This document shows, in pieces, positions 34,832 to 44,930 of a DNA stretch of 64,000 bases. The stretch comes from Falsiroseomonas sp050563535 (GTDB lineage: Bacteria > Pseudomonadota > Alphaproteobacteria > Acetobacterales > Acetobacteraceae). A program made the translations under genes and the position numbers. Location: NCBI RefSeq assembly GCF_050563535.1, contig NZ_JBNXUO010000003.1, positions 62,001 through 126,000 on the forward strand. The letters run 5' to 3'. Position 1 is the stretch's first letter; every line of letters begins with the position of its first letter. The notes beneath the pieces were generated by a model. It saw only the letters and a list, made by a program, of their open reading frames with translations. It had not been told where the DNA came from and did no database searches.

Positions 34832-35652
34832 CCGCCGGGCTGCTCCTCTCGGGCGACATTGCCGCCTGGCTCGCCCCCGCGCCGCCGCCGCCGCTCTGGC
34901 TGTTCGTGCATGTGCCGAAGACGGCCGGCAGTTCGCTCACCGCCGACATCGCCACGATGCTGCAACCCTATTGCAGCATCCACATCGACCACGCCGACCG
35001 CCGCACCCATGCGCTGGTCCGCTTCGACGCGGCGACCGAAGCCTTCCTCGCCGCCCGCCGCAGCGGCCCGCCGGCGCGCTTCGCCTCGGGCCACGTCGCC
35101 TGGCGCCATGTCGAGGCGGTGCTGGCGGAGGAACCCGCGACGAGGTTGTTCACCGTGCTGCGCGAGCCCGCCGCCCGGCTCGTCTCGGATTATCTCTACC
35201 AGCGTTCGGCGATGCACCCGCTGGCGGCCGAGGTGAAGGCACGCATCCCCGACTTCGACGCCTTCCTGGAACTGCCGGGCCAGCGCAACAGGGCGGCGCG
35301 GCACCTGGCGCCGGCGCCGATGGTGGCCGCGGGCGACGCCGCCGCCGTGCTGCGCCACCTGCGCACCCGCTATGCCTTCGTCGGTCTCCAGGAACGCCAC
35401 GAGCTCGGCTTCCGCGCGCTGACCGCGCTGATCGGGCGGCAGATGCGGCCGCAGGCGCGGATCCGCGTGAACGAGGACGCGGCAGAGGAACGCGCGCGGG
35501 TGATGGCGCGGCTCGCCGAGCCCGCTGTGCGCGCGCGGATGGAGGAGCTGAACGCCCTCGACATCGCGGTCCACCGCGAGGTCGCGGCCGACTGGGACCG
35601 CATCGCCGCCCCGCTCGAGGCGTGGCTCGACCGGGCCGAGGCGCAGGGGTGA
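34828..35652 (+). CDS. PAPS-dependent sulfotransferase family protein
   Basis: A 274-aa cytoplasmic protein with the two PAPS-binding signatures. The 5'-phosphosulfate loop FVHVPKTAGSSLT spans residues 26-38 (Lys31, Thr32, Ser35). The 3'-phosphate motif LREPAARLVSDYLYQ begins near residue 111, with Arg and Ser in place. This is the heparan-sulfate-2-O/Sulfotransfer_2 type that acts on carbohydrates. The acceptor is unknown. The start is GTG 34828, coupled to the 42-aa ORF, and its stop overlaps the tandem-DUF2927 gene (GTGA). With cysNC upstream and cysQ and glycosyltransferases divergent, it is the likely sulfating enzyme of the locus. Confidence 0.85.
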   Translation: MTAGLLLSGDIAAWLAPAPPPPLWLFVHVPKTAGSSLTADIATMLQPYCSIHIDHADRRTHALVRFDAATEAFLAARRSGPPARFASGHVAWRHVEAVLAEEPATRLFTVLREPAARLVSDYLYQRSAMHPLAAEVKARIPDFDAFLELPGQRNRAARHLAPAPMVAAGDAAAVLRHLRTRYAFVGLQERHELGFRALTALIGRQMRPQARIRVNEDAAEERARVMARLAEPAVRARMEELNALDIAVHREVAADWDRIAAPLEAWLDRAEAQG

Positions 35653-37103
35653 AGGCGCCGCGCCGCGCGCTGCTCGCGGCGGCGCTGGCGGCCGCGGGGC
35701 GGGACGGCGCGGCGCTGGGCGCCACGGATGCCGCTTCCATCCCCGCCGCCGCCTTCTTCAACCCGGGCGACGCCGAGCTTGCGCGCGCCTTCGCGGCGAT
35801 CGCCCTCGGGGGCGATGCGCAGACCGGCTCTCCCCCGCGCGACCGGCTGCTGCGCTTCCGCATGCCGATGCGGATCGCGCTGGCCGGCGAGGATGCGGGC
35901 CGCTACGCGCCCTGGGTGGCGCGCCACGCCGCCGACCTCGCGGCGCTCACGGGCCGGCCGGTCGGCCTGGCGGAAGGCGGCGGCGCCAACGTGCTGATGG
36001 TGCTCTCCCCCGACCCGGTGGCGGCGTTGCGCGCCCCCGGGCCATGGGGTGTGCTGCGCCGCGTCTTCGCCGACACGGCGGCGCTGGAGCGCCTGCTGGC
36101 GGGCGTCACGCCGGAGACGCTGGCCTGGCTGGTACCCGGCCTTCCCGCGGATGGCGCGCCGGAGATCCCGTTCGGCCTGGTCGTCGTGCCGACGCGGGAC
36201 GAGCCGGCCACGATCTGGGCCGGCATCGTCGAGGAGCTGTCCCAGCTGCTCGGCCTGCTCGGCGACGACGACGGCGTGCCATGGTCCATCTTCAACGACC
36301 ACAGCCCCTGCATCGACCTGACCGGCCAGGACCGCTGGCTGATCCGCCTGCTGCACCATCCGTCGATCCACCCCGGAATGCGCCGGGCCGAGGCCGAGGC
36401 CGCGGCGCGCGCCGCCCTGCGGGGGATGCGCCGCGCCGCGCCGGCCGAAGGCCCGCCCGATGCCGAGGTCGCGGCCAACTTCCTCCGCATCGCCTTCGCC
36501 GGCCCGCCGCTGGCGCGCCTGGCCCGGTGGGAGGGCGCGGTGCGGATCGAGGTCGTGGCCGACCCGCCCGCGCTGGGCTACCGCCGCTGGGTTGCCTGGC
36601 ACGCCGCGCAGCTCGGCTGGATGACGCGCCACAGCATCGACATGGCGCGGCCCGGGGAACCGGCGAACCTGGTCGTGGCGATCGCGGCCGACCCCGCGGC
36701 GGCGCTGCCGGCGCGGCTCGACCCGCGCTTCGACCGCGCCGCGCTGGCCGCGGCCATCCGCGCGGGGCTGCCGGGCCGGCCCTGCCTTCGCTTCACCGCC
36801 TTCGCCGATGCCGCGCGCAACCTGCCGGATGCCGCGGTGGTGGCGATCGGGGCGGGCCACCAGCCGGCCACCATCTGGCGCTGCATCGTCGCGCAGCTCT
36901 CGGCCGTGCTCGGCCTGCCTGGGCGCGACGATTCGGTCCCGGCGACGATCTTCAACGACACCCTGCCGCATGTGGACCTGACGCCGCAGGACGGGCGCTT
37001 CCTGCGGCTGCTCTACCATCCCTCGCTGCGCCCCGGCATGACCCGCCGGGAAGCCGCGCCGGTGGTGGCCGAGGCGATCCGCACCGTCCGTCTCGACCGC
37101 TGA
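35649..37103 (+). CDS. Tandem DUF2927 protein
   Basis: A 484-aa protein built of two DUF2927-like units about 220 residues apart. Each ends in an E-L-S-x-x-L-G-L segment, then SIFND or TIFND (Phe215 and Phe435), then DLTxQD, a short helix, and LLHHPSIHPGM or LLYHPSLRPGM. The layout resembles a degenerate zincin in which HExxH is replaced by EELSQ in the first unit and AQLSA in the second, so peptidase activity is unlikely; that reading is my inference. A weak N-terminal hydrophobic stretch could be a secretion leader. It starts at GTG 35649 overlapping the sulfotransferase stop. Function unknown. Confidence 0.75.
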   Translation: MKAPRRALLAAALAAAGRDGAALGATDAASIPAAAFFNPGDAELARAFAAIALGGDAQTGSPPRDRLLRFRMPMRIALAGEDAGRYAPWVARHAADLAALTGRPVGLAEGGGANVLMVLSPDPVAALRAPGPWGVLRRVFADTAALERLLAGVTPETLAWLVPGLPADGAPEIPFGLVVVPTRDEPATIWAGIVEELSQLLGLLGDDDGVPWSIFNDHSPCIDLTGQDRWLIRLLHHPSIHPGMRRAEAEAAARAALRGMRRAAPAEGPPDAEVAANFLRIAFAGPPLARLARWEGAVRIEVVADPPALGYRRWVAWHAAQLGWMTRHSIDMARPGEPANLVVAIAADPAAALPARLDPRFDRAALAAAIRAGLPGRPCLRFTAFADAARNLPDAAVVAIGAGHQPATIWRCIVAQLSAVLGLPGRDDSVPATIFNDTLPHVDLTPQDGRFLRLLYHPSLRPGMTRREAAPVVAEAIRTVRLDR

Positions 37104-37302
37104 GGCGCGCCACACCGGGGCGTGATGGCGGCGGGGCGCGGCCGTGGCGCGGGGCGCGCGGGAAGGTGGCGCGCCGGCCTTGCGTCGCGGCGCCAACGCA
37201 TACATGAATGTGCGTGCGGCATGACGGGCATGCGGCGGCAGCAGAACCGCCTGCGACCGGCAAGGTTGCGACAGGGAAAGAGTTCTGGGGAGGCGTCCGG
37301 GG

Positions 37303-38079
37303 GTGTCAGACACGATCCTCGCGACCGAGGGGCTTACGAAGGAATTCCGCGGCTTCGTCGCGGTGTCCGACGTCGCGCTGCGGGTCCGCCGCGGCAGCAT
37401 CCATGGGCTGATCGGACCGAACGGCGCCGGCAAGACCACCTGCTTCAACCTGCTGACCAAGTTCCTGCCGCCGACGCGCGGCACCATCCTCTACGACGGG
37501 CGGGACATCACGAAGCTGATGCCGGCGGAGGTGGCGCGGCTGGGCCTGGTGCGGTCCTTCCAGATCTCGGCGGTCTTCCCACACCTGACGGTGCTGGAGA
37601 ATGTGCGCCTTGCGCTGCAGCGCGCGCGGGGCGGGTCCTTCGACTTCTGGCGGTCGGAATCGCTGCTGCGGGGCTATGACGACAGGGCGCTCGCGCTGCT
37701 GGAGGATGTCGGGCTGACCGACTACGCCCGCATCAATGCGGGCGAGCTGCCCTATGGCCGCAAGCGCGCGCTGGAGATCGCGACGACGCTCGCCCTCGAT
37801 CCCGTGATGATGCTGCTGGACGAGCCGACGGCGGGCATGACGCATGAGGATGTCGGGCGCATCATGGCGCTGGTGCAGCGCGTGGCGCAGGGGCGGACGG
37901 TGCTGCTGGTGGAACACAACCTGACCGTGGTGTCGGGGCTCTGCGACACCATCACGGTGCTGACCCGCGGCCGCGTGCTGGCCGAGGGAAGCTATGCCGA
38001 GGTGAGCCGCAACCCCGAGGTCAGGGCCGCCTATCTCGGCACCGATCCGGGCATCTCGGGGGGCGAGGCGCATGGCTGA
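37303..38079 (+). CDS. Branched-chain amino acid-type ABC transporter ATPase (LivG-like)
   Basis: A 258-aa ATPase of the HAAT family. It has Walker A GPNGAGKTT near residue 42, the long LivG insert after VRSFQISAVFPHLTVLENV, GELPYGRKRALEIATTLAL in place of the canonical LSGGQ, Walker B MMLLDEPTAGM and VEHNLTVV. It starts at GTG 37303 behind GGGGAGG (37287-37293) and overlaps the LivF-like gene by eight bases. It is the first gene of a five-gene operon with all transporter parts. The substrate may be an amino acid, urea or an amide and cannot be read from the ATPase. Confidence 0.92.
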   Translation: MSDTILATEGLTKEFRGFVAVSDVALRVRRGSIHGLIGPNGAGKTTCFNLLTKFLPPTRGTILYDGRDITKLMPAEVARLGLVRSFQISAVFPHLTVLENVRLALQRARGGSFDFWRSESLLRGYDDRALALLEDVGLTDYARINAGELPYGRKRALEIATTLALDPVMMLLDEPTAGMTHEDVGRIMALVQRVAQGRTVLLVEHNLTVVSGLCDTITVLTRGRVLAEGSYAEVSRNPEVRAAYLGTDPGISGGEAHG

Positions 38080-38815
38080 GGCGATGACCGAGGCGCGGGC
38101 GGCGGCGGCGCAGGGCGCCGCGATGCTGGAGATCCGCGACCTCGAGGCCTGGTACGGCGAAAGCCACATCCTGCACGGCGTCGGCTTCGACATCCGCCCG
38201 GGGGAGGTGGTGACGCTGCTCGGCCGCAACGGCGCGGGCAAGACGACGACGCTGCGCGCCATCATGGGGCTGACCGGCCGGCGCACCGGCTCGATCCGCT
38301 TCGAGGGGCGGGAGACGATCGGGCTGCGCCCCGACCTGATCGCGCGCGCCGGCATCGCCTATTGCCCGGAGGAGCGCGGCATCTTCGCCTCGCTCGACGT
38401 GACGGAGAACCTGATGCTGCCGCCGGTGATCGCGCCCGGCGGGCTTTCGGTGCAGGAGATCCACACCCTGTTCCCGAACCTGAAGGAACGCGCGCGCAGC
38501 CAGGGCACGAAGCTTTCGGGCGGCGAGCAGCAGATGCTCGCCATCGCCCGCATCCTGCGCACCGGCGCGCGGCTGCTGCTGCTGGACGAGCCGTCGGAGG
38601 GGCTCGCCCCGGTGATCGTGCAGCAGATCGGCGCCATGATCCGCAGCATCAAGCAGCGCGGCTTCACCGTGCTGCTGGTCGAGCAGAACTTCCGCTTCGC
38701 GCAGACGGTGGCGGACCGGCACTACGTCATGGAACACGGCCGCGTGGTGGACATGGTGCCGAACGGCGAACTGGCCGCCAGCATGGACCGGCTGCACGAC
38801 TACCTCGGCGTCTGA
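38072..38815 (+). CDS. Branched-chain amino acid-type ABC transporter ATPase (LivF-like)
   Basis: The second HAAT ATPase (247 aa) has Walker A GRNGAGKTT, YCPEERGIFASLDVTENL typical of LivF, signature LSGGEQQMLAIARIL, Walker B LLLLDEPSEGLAP and VEQNFRFA. It starts at ATG 38072 inside the LivG-like gene. A short leader of about 15 residues precedes the conserved MLEIRDLEAWYGES. Confidence 0.92.
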   Translation: MAEAMTEARAAAAQGAAMLEIRDLEAWYGESHILHGVGFDIRPGEVVTLLGRNGAGKTTTLRAIMGLTGRRTGSIRFEGRETIGLRPDLIARAGIAYCPEERGIFASLDVTENLMLPPVIAPGGLSVQEIHTLFPNLKERARSQGTKLSGGEQQMLAIARILRTGARLLLLDEPSEGLAPVIVQQIGAMIRSIKQRGFTVLLVEQNFRFAQTVADRHYVMEHGRVVDMVPNGELAASMDRLHDYLGV

Positions 38816-38855
38816 ACGCCGCGGGAAAGAGCCAACCCTTAGGGAGACCGCAAGA

Positions 38856-40097
38856 ATGACCATCGACCGCCGCTCACTCCTCGCCGGCGCCGCGGCGCTG
38901 CCCGCGCTCGGTGGCCTGCCCTGGCGCAGCGCCCGCGCGCAGGCCGCGAACACCATCCGCATCGGCGTGCTGAACGACCAGTCCGGCCTCTACCGCGACA
39001 TCTCCGGCCCCGGCTCCACCCATGCCGTGCAGATGGCGGTGCGCGAGAGCGGCATCACCCAGCGCGGCATCAACGTGGAAGTCGTCCAGGCGGACCACCA
39101 GAACCGGCCCGATGTCGGCTCCACCGTCGCGCGGCAGTGGTACGACCAGGCCGGCGTCGACGTGATCGTGGACGTTCCGACCTCCTCCGTCGCGCTCGCC
39201 GTCAGCACCATCACGCGGGAGAAGAACAAGCTCTTCATCAACTCGGGCGCCGCGACCTCGGACCTGACGGGAAGCGCCTGCTCGCCCAACACGATCCACT
39301 GGACCTACGACACCTACATGCTGGGCAAGGGCACCGGCGGCGCGATGGTGGCGGCGGGCGGCAACACCTGGTTCTTCATCACCGCCGACTACGCCTTCGG
39401 CCACGCGCTGGAACGCGACACCACGGCCTTCATCAACGCGGCCGGCGGGCGCGTGCTGGGCGGCGTGCGCACGCCATTCCCGGGCACCACGGACTTCTCC
39501 TCCTTCCTTCAGCAGGCGCAGCGGTCGCGCGCCCGCGTCATCGGCCTGGCGAATGCCGGCGGAGACACGATCAACTCCATCAAGCAGGCGGCCGAATTCC
39601 GCATCACCCGCGGCGGCACCAAGCTGGCGGGGCTGCTGGTCTTCGTGACCGACATCCACTCCCTCGGCCTCGAAGTGGCGCAGGGCCTGGTGGTGACGGA
39701 GAGCTTCTACTGGGACCTGAACGACCGCACCCGCGCCTTCACGCAGCGGCTCGGCCAGATGCCGGGCAACCTCCGCCCGTCGATGGTGCAGGCGGGCTGC
39801 TATTCGGGCGTCCTGCACTACCTGAAGGCGGTGGCCGAGATGGGCGTGGCGGCCGCCAAGGCCAGCGGCGCGGAAGCGGCGAACCGCATGAAGGCGATGC
39901 CGACCAGCGACGACGCCTTCGGCGAGGGCACCATCCGCCCCGATGGCCGCAAGATCCACCCCGCCTACCTGTTCGAGGTGAAGACCCCGGCCGAAAGCCG
40001 CGGCCCGTGGGACTACTACAAGCTGATCTCCACCATCCCGGCGAACGAGGCCTGGCGCCCGATCACCGAGGGCGGGTGCAGCCTGGTCCGTTCCTGA
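38856..40097 (+). CDS. ABC transporter substrate-binding protein (Leu/Ile/Val-type)
   Basis: A periplasmic type I binding protein (413 aa). The leader has a twin-arginine-like motif (DRRSLLAGAAALPALGG) and a cleavage site near ARAQA. The mature part begins NTIRIGVLNDQSGLYRD, typical of the LivJ/amide-binding family, and both lobes are complete (VDVIVDVPTSSVALAV, WFFITADYAFGHALE, GNLRPSMVQAGCYSGVLHYL). The ligand is unknown. An AGGGAG ribosome site precedes it. A perfect hairpin follows, which fits higher expression of the binding protein than of the membrane parts. Confidence 0.92.
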   Translation: MTIDRRSLLAGAAALPALGGLPWRSARAQAANTIRIGVLNDQSGLYRDISGPGSTHAVQMAVRESGITQRGINVEVVQADHQNRPDVGSTVARQWYDQAGVDVIVDVPTSSVALAVSTITREKNKLFINSGAATSDLTGSACSPNTIHWTYDTYMLGKGTGGAMVAAGGNTWFFITADYAFGHALERDTTAFINAAGGRVLGGVRTPFPGTTDFSSFLQQAQRSRARVIGLANAGGDTINSIKQAAEFRITRGGTKLAGLLVFVTDIHSLGLEVAQGLVVTESFYWDLNDRTRAFTQRLGQMPGNLRPSMVQAGCYSGVLHYLKAVAEMGVAAAKASGAEAANRMKAMPTSDDAFGEGTIRPDGRKIHPAYLFEVKTPAESRGPWDYYKLISTIPANEAWRPITEGGCSLVRS

Positions 40098-40109
40098 CGT
40101 GACCTGAAC

Positions 40110-40142
40110 CGGCCCCGGGGGAACGGACCTCCCCCGGGGCCG
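40110..40142 (+). terminator. Perfect 13-bp hairpin between binding protein and permease genes
   Basis: CGGCCCCGGGGGA (40110-40122), loop ACGGACC, TCCCCCGGGGCCG (40130-40142). There is no U-tract. Its position inside the operon suggests an mRNA-processing or 3'-end-stabilising element that raises binding protein over permease, rather than a full terminator. Confidence 0.7.
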
Positions 40143-40171
40143 CGCGACCACGAGAACGGGGCGAGCGCGAC

Positions 40172-41059
40172 GTGCTGGAAGACCTGCTGTTCGAAGTCCA
40201 ACTGGCCATGCCGCAGGTCATCCTGGGCGTGATCAACGGCGCCTTCTACGCGCTGCTCTCGCTCGGCCTCGCCGTGATCTTCGGCATGCTCAACGTCATC
40301 AACTTCGCGCATGGCGCGCAGTTCACGCTGGGCGCCTTCGTGGCCTGGATGCTGCTGAGCTGGGCCGGGATCGGCTACTGGCCCGCGCTGCTGCTGGCGC
40401 CGCTCATCGTCGGCGCGCTCGGCGTGGTCATGGAACGGACCATGATCGCCCGATTGTACAGGATCGACCACCTCTACGGCCTCCTGCTGACCTTCGGCTG
40501 CGCGCTGGTGATCGAGGGGGTGCTGCGGAACAACTTCGGCTCCTCCGGCCAGCGCTACGCGCCGCCGCGGGAATTCGCGGCGCTCGACCTCGAACTCGGC
40601 GACTTCTTCCTGCCGGGCTACCGCGTCTGGGTGCTGGTCGCCGCCACCGCGATGTGCCTGGCCACCTGGCTGGTGATCGAGAAGACGAAGGTCGGCAGCT
40701 ATCTCCGCGCCGCCACCGAACGGCCGCAGCTTGTGCAGGCCTTCGGCATCAACGTGCCCCTGATGATGACGCTGACCTATGGCGCGGGGGTCGCGCTGGC
40801 GGGGTTCGCGGGGGTGCTGGCGGCGCCGATCTACTCGGTCAGCCCCGCGATGGGGGCCAACTTCATCATCACCGTGTTCGCGGTGGTGGTGATCGGCGGG
40901 ATGGGCTCCATCGCGGGCTCGATCGTCACGGGCTTCATGCTCGGCCTCGTGCAGGGCATCACCGAGGTGTTCTACCCGGAGGCCTCGCAGACGGTCGTCT
41001 TCGTCATCATGGCGGTCGTGCTGCTGACGCGGCCGGCCGGCCTGTTCGGGAGGGCCTGA
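40172..41059 (+). CDS. Branched-chain amino acid-type ABC permease (LivH-like)
   Basis: A 295-aa inner-membrane permease with about eight helices. Typical LivH segments are NGAFYALLSLGLAVIFGMLNVINFAHG near the N-terminus and VVVIGGMGSIAGSIVTGFMLGL near the C-terminus. It starts at GTG 40172, 30 bases after the intergenic hairpin, and lies two bases before the LivM-like gene. Confidence 0.93.
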   Translation: MLEDLLFEVQLAMPQVILGVINGAFYALLSLGLAVIFGMLNVINFAHGAQFTLGAFVAWMLLSWAGIGYWPALLLAPLIVGALGVVMERTMIARLYRIDHLYGLLLTFGCALVIEGVLRNNFGSSGQRYAPPREFAALDLELGDFFLPGYRVWVLVAATAMCLATWLVIEKTKVGSYLRAATERPQLVQAFGINVPLMMTLTYGAGVALAGFAGVLAAPIYSVSPAMGANFIITVFAVVVIGGMGSIAGSIVTGFMLGLVQGITEVFYPEASQTVVFVIMAVVLLTRPAGLFGRA

Positions 41060-41061
41060 CC

Positions 41062-42069
41062 ATGGCCGAGGGCAGCATCGCCACGACCGCCCCTTCCGGC
41101 GCCCCGTCCGGCAGCCCGTCCGCCGACAGGGACGTCTTCTTCGGCTTCACCCGCCCGCAGGCCGCCGCCTTCCTGGCGCTGGTCGTGGTCGTGGTGGCGA
41201 GCCCCTTCGTCGTCTACCCCTTCTTCCTGATGAAGCTGCTGTGCTTCGCGCTGTTCGCCTGCGCCTTCAACCTGCTGATCGGCTATGTCGGGCTGCTCAG
41301 CTTCGGCCATGCCGCCTATTTCGGCATGGGCGCCTATGTCAGCGGCTATGCGTCGAAGGCCTGGGGCGTGACGCCGGAGGTCGCGATCCTCATGGGCGGC
41401 GCGGTCGGCGCCGCGCTCGGCCTGCCCTTCGGCTGGCTGGCCATCCGGCGCACCGGCATCTACTTCGCCATGATCACCCTCGCGCTCGCGCAGATGGTCT
41501 ATTTCTTCTGCGTCCAGGCGCCCTTCACCGGCGGCGAGGATGGGATCCAGGCCATCCCGCGGGGCCACCTGTTCGGGATCGTCGACCTCAATTCCGACTT
41601 CGCGATGTATTGGGTGGTCGCGGCGGTGTTCCTCGGCGGCTTCCTGCTGATCCACCGCATCGTCCATTCGCCCTTCGGCCAGGTGCTGAAGGCCATCCGG
41701 GACAACGAGCCCCGCGCCACCTCGCTCGGCTACCGGACGGACGACTACAAGCTGATGGCCTTCGTCCTCTCGGCCGGCATCGCCGGCCTGGCGGGAGGCG
41801 CGAAGGCGCTGGCCATGCGGATCGCGACGCTGACCGACGTGCTCTGGACCATGTCGGGCGAGGTGGTGCTGATGAGCCTGGTCGGAGGCCTCGGCACGGT
41901 GTTCGGGCCGGTGGTCGGCGCGGCGGTGATCGTCACCATGCAGACCTACCTGGCGGAATTCGGCGCCTGGGTGCTGGTGATCCAGGGCGTCATCTTCATC
42001 GCCGCCGTCCTCGCCTTCCGCCGCGGCATCGTGGGCGAGATCGGGAATCTGCTGAAGGTGAAGCTCTGA
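41062..42069 (+). CDS. Branched-chain amino acid-type ABC permease (LivM-like)
   Basis: A 335-aa permease with about ten helices. It has FNLLIGYVGLLSFGHAAYFGMGAY, FGWLAIRRTGIYFAMITLALAQM and LKAIRDNEPRATSLGY, the LivM cytoplasmic EAA-like loop. The first roughly 30 residues are a Ser/Pro-rich cytoplasmic tail. It is the last gene of the transporter operon and is followed by a stable hairpin. Confidence 0.93.
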   Translation: MAEGSIATTAPSGAPSGSPSADRDVFFGFTRPQAAAFLALVVVVVASPFVVYPFFLMKLLCFALFACAFNLLIGYVGLLSFGHAAYFGMGAYVSGYASKAWGVTPEVAILMGGAVGAALGLPFGWLAIRRTGIYFAMITLALAQMVYFFCVQAPFTGGEDGIQAIPRGHLFGIVDLNSDFAMYWVVAAVFLGGFLLIHRIVHSPFGQVLKAIRDNEPRATSLGYRTDDYKLMAFVLSAGIAGLAGGAKALAMRIATLTDVLWTMSGEVVLMSLVGGLGTVFGPVVGAAVIVTMQTYLAEFGAWVLVIQGVIFIAAVLAFRRGIVGEIGNLLKVKL

Positions 42070-42074
42070 TCCGC

Positions 42075-42107
42075 CCGTCCTGCCTGCCGCCTGGGCAGGC
42101 GGGACGG
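42075..42107 (+). terminator. Hairpin after the Liv-type operon
   Basis: CCGTCCTGCCTGCC (42075-42088), loop GCCTG, GGCAGGCGGGACGG (42094-42107), a 14-bp stem with one G-U pair. There is no U-tract. It probably marks the 3' end of the liv-type transcript. Confidence 0.5.
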
Positions 42108-42172
42108 CGCGCCACCGCGAAACCGCGCGGGCATGGCTTGCAAGAACCCACGGACGTGGCAGTTCTGCGGCC

Positions 42173-42880
42173 ATGACATGGTCCATCCTGGCGCGTGACC
42201 CGGCGACGGGCGAGATCGGGGTTGCGGTGGCGTCCCGCTTCCTCGCGGCCGGCGCACTCTGCCCGCTCGTCGAAGGCGGGGTCGGCGCGGCGGCGACGCA
42301 GGCGCTGGTGAACCCCTTCCTCGCACCCGACTCGCTGGCCCGGCTGCGTGGCGGGGAGGACCCGGCCCCGGCGCTTGCCGCCCTGGTCGCGGCAGATGCC
42401 GGCGCGGCCGTCCGCCAGGTGCATCTCCTCTCGGCCGATGGCCGGATCGCCCAGCACACGGGCGGCGGCTGCGTGGAATGGGCCGGCCATGTCGCGGGGC
42501 CGGATGTCTCGGTCGCCGGCAACATGCTGGCCGGCCCGGGGGTGGTGGAGGCGACGCGGGACGCCTTCCTCGCCGCCGCCGGCCTGCCGCTGGCCGAACG
42601 CCTGCTCGGCGCGATGGAGGCGGGGGAGGCGGCGGGCGGCGACAGGCGCGGCCGGCAATCCGCCGCCATCCGTGTCGCCTCGGCCGATCCTTACCCGGAT
42701 CTCGACCTGCGGGTGGACGACCACTCGGACCCGCTTGCGGAACTACGGCGGCTGCATGCGGTCTGGCGCGGCTACCTGCGGCATTTCCGCCGCTTCCTGC
42801 CGGGGCGCGACCATCCGGGCGTGTTCGACCGCGCCGTCATCAATGCCGCCATCGCCGCGGCCACGGCCGAGGAGGCGTGA
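42173..42880 (+). CDS. DUF1028 family protein
   Basis: A 235-aa protein opening with TWSILARDPATGEIGVAVASRF and continuing with GVGAAATQALVNP and SVAGNMLAGPGVV, the DUF1028 signature. The family resembles Ntn-hydrolases and is thought to be hydrolytic, but its substrate is not established. The C-terminal third has PYPDLDLRVDDHSDPLAELRRL, also typical. It has no signal peptide. Its TGA overlaps the ATG of the DppD-like ATPase, so it is the first gene of a peptide-transporter operon, which points to a role in handling imported peptides or related amides. Confidence 0.9.
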   Translation: MTWSILARDPATGEIGVAVASRFLAAGALCPLVEGGVGAAATQALVNPFLAPDSLARLRGGEDPAPALAALVAADAGAAVRQVHLLSADGRIAQHTGGGCVEWAGHVAGPDVSVAGNMLAGPGVVEATRDAFLAAAGLPLAERLLGAMEAGEAAGGDRRGRQSAAIRVASADPYPDLDLRVDDHSDPLAELRRLHAVWRGYLRHFRRFLPGRDHPGVFDRAVINAAIAAATAEEA

Positions 42881-43862
42881 TGGCCGATCCCATCCTCGAG
42901 GTCCGGGACCTCGGCGTCAGCTTCCCCACCGACCGCGGCCGGCTGCGCCCGGTGGACGGCGTCTCCCTCGCGGTCGAGGCGGGGAAGACCCTGGCCGTGG
43001 TGGGCGAAAGCGGCTGCGGCAAGTCGGTGACCGCGCTGGCGGTGATGGGGCTGCTGCCGCCGGGCGCGCAGATCACCGGTTCCATCCGCCTCGCGGGGCG
43101 TGAGTTGTCGACCCTCGATCAGGAGGATTGGCGGCTGAAGCGCGGCGGGGAGATGGCGATGATCTTCCAGGAGCCGATGACCAGCCTGAACCCCGCCTTC
43201 ACCGCCGGGGAACAGGTTGCGGAGGCGCTGCGCCTGCACCAGGCCCTGTCGCCCGCCGCCGCCTTCGACCGCGCGGTGGAGATGCTGGGCCGGGTCCGCA
43301 TCCCCGATGCCGCGCGCCGCGCGCGGCAGTATCCGCACCAGCTCTCGGGCGGGATGCGCCAGCGCGTGATGATCGCGATGGCGCTGGCCTGCCGCCCGCG
43401 CCTGCTGATCGCGGATGAGCCGACGACCGCGCTCGACGTGACGGTGCAGGCCCAGATCCTGGCGCTGATCGACGAGATGAAGCGGGAGACGGGGACGGCC
43501 GTGGTCCTCATCACCCACGACCTCGGCGTGGTCGCGGACCATGCGGACGAGGTGGTGGTGATGTATGCCGGCCGGGTCGCCGAACGCGGCCGTGCGGCCG
43601 ATGTCTTCGCGCGCGCCCAGCATCCCTACACGATCGGCCTGCTCGGCGCCGCTCCGCGCCTGGAAGGCGGGGCGGAGCGTCTGGCCAGCATCGAGGGGAC
43701 CGTGCCGGACCTGCTGGACCCGCCGCGCGGCTGCCGCTTCTCGCCCCGCTGCCCCTTCGCGATCGACCGCTGCGCTGCCCAGCCGCCGTTGGCCGAGGTG
43801 CTGCCCGGCCACCGCGCCGCCTGCTGGCGCGCGCCGCTCGACACCCTGCTGGAGAACGCGGC

Positions 43863-43866
<4 letters not shown>
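42880..43866 (+). CDS. Dipeptide/oligopeptide ABC transporter ATPase (DppD-like)
   Basis: A 328-aa ATPase with Walker A GESGCGKSV, Q-loop MIFQEPMTSLNPAF, signature LSGGMRQRVMIAMAL, Walker B LLIADEPTTALDVT and HDLGVVA. The C-terminal oligopeptide-type cysteine motif is GCRFSPRCPFAIDRC, which in this family can bind an Fe-S cluster. It overlaps the DUF1028 stop and the next ATPase gene (ATGA). Confidence 0.93.
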
Positions 43867-44926
<1,060 letters not shown>

Positions 44927-44930
<4 letters not shown>

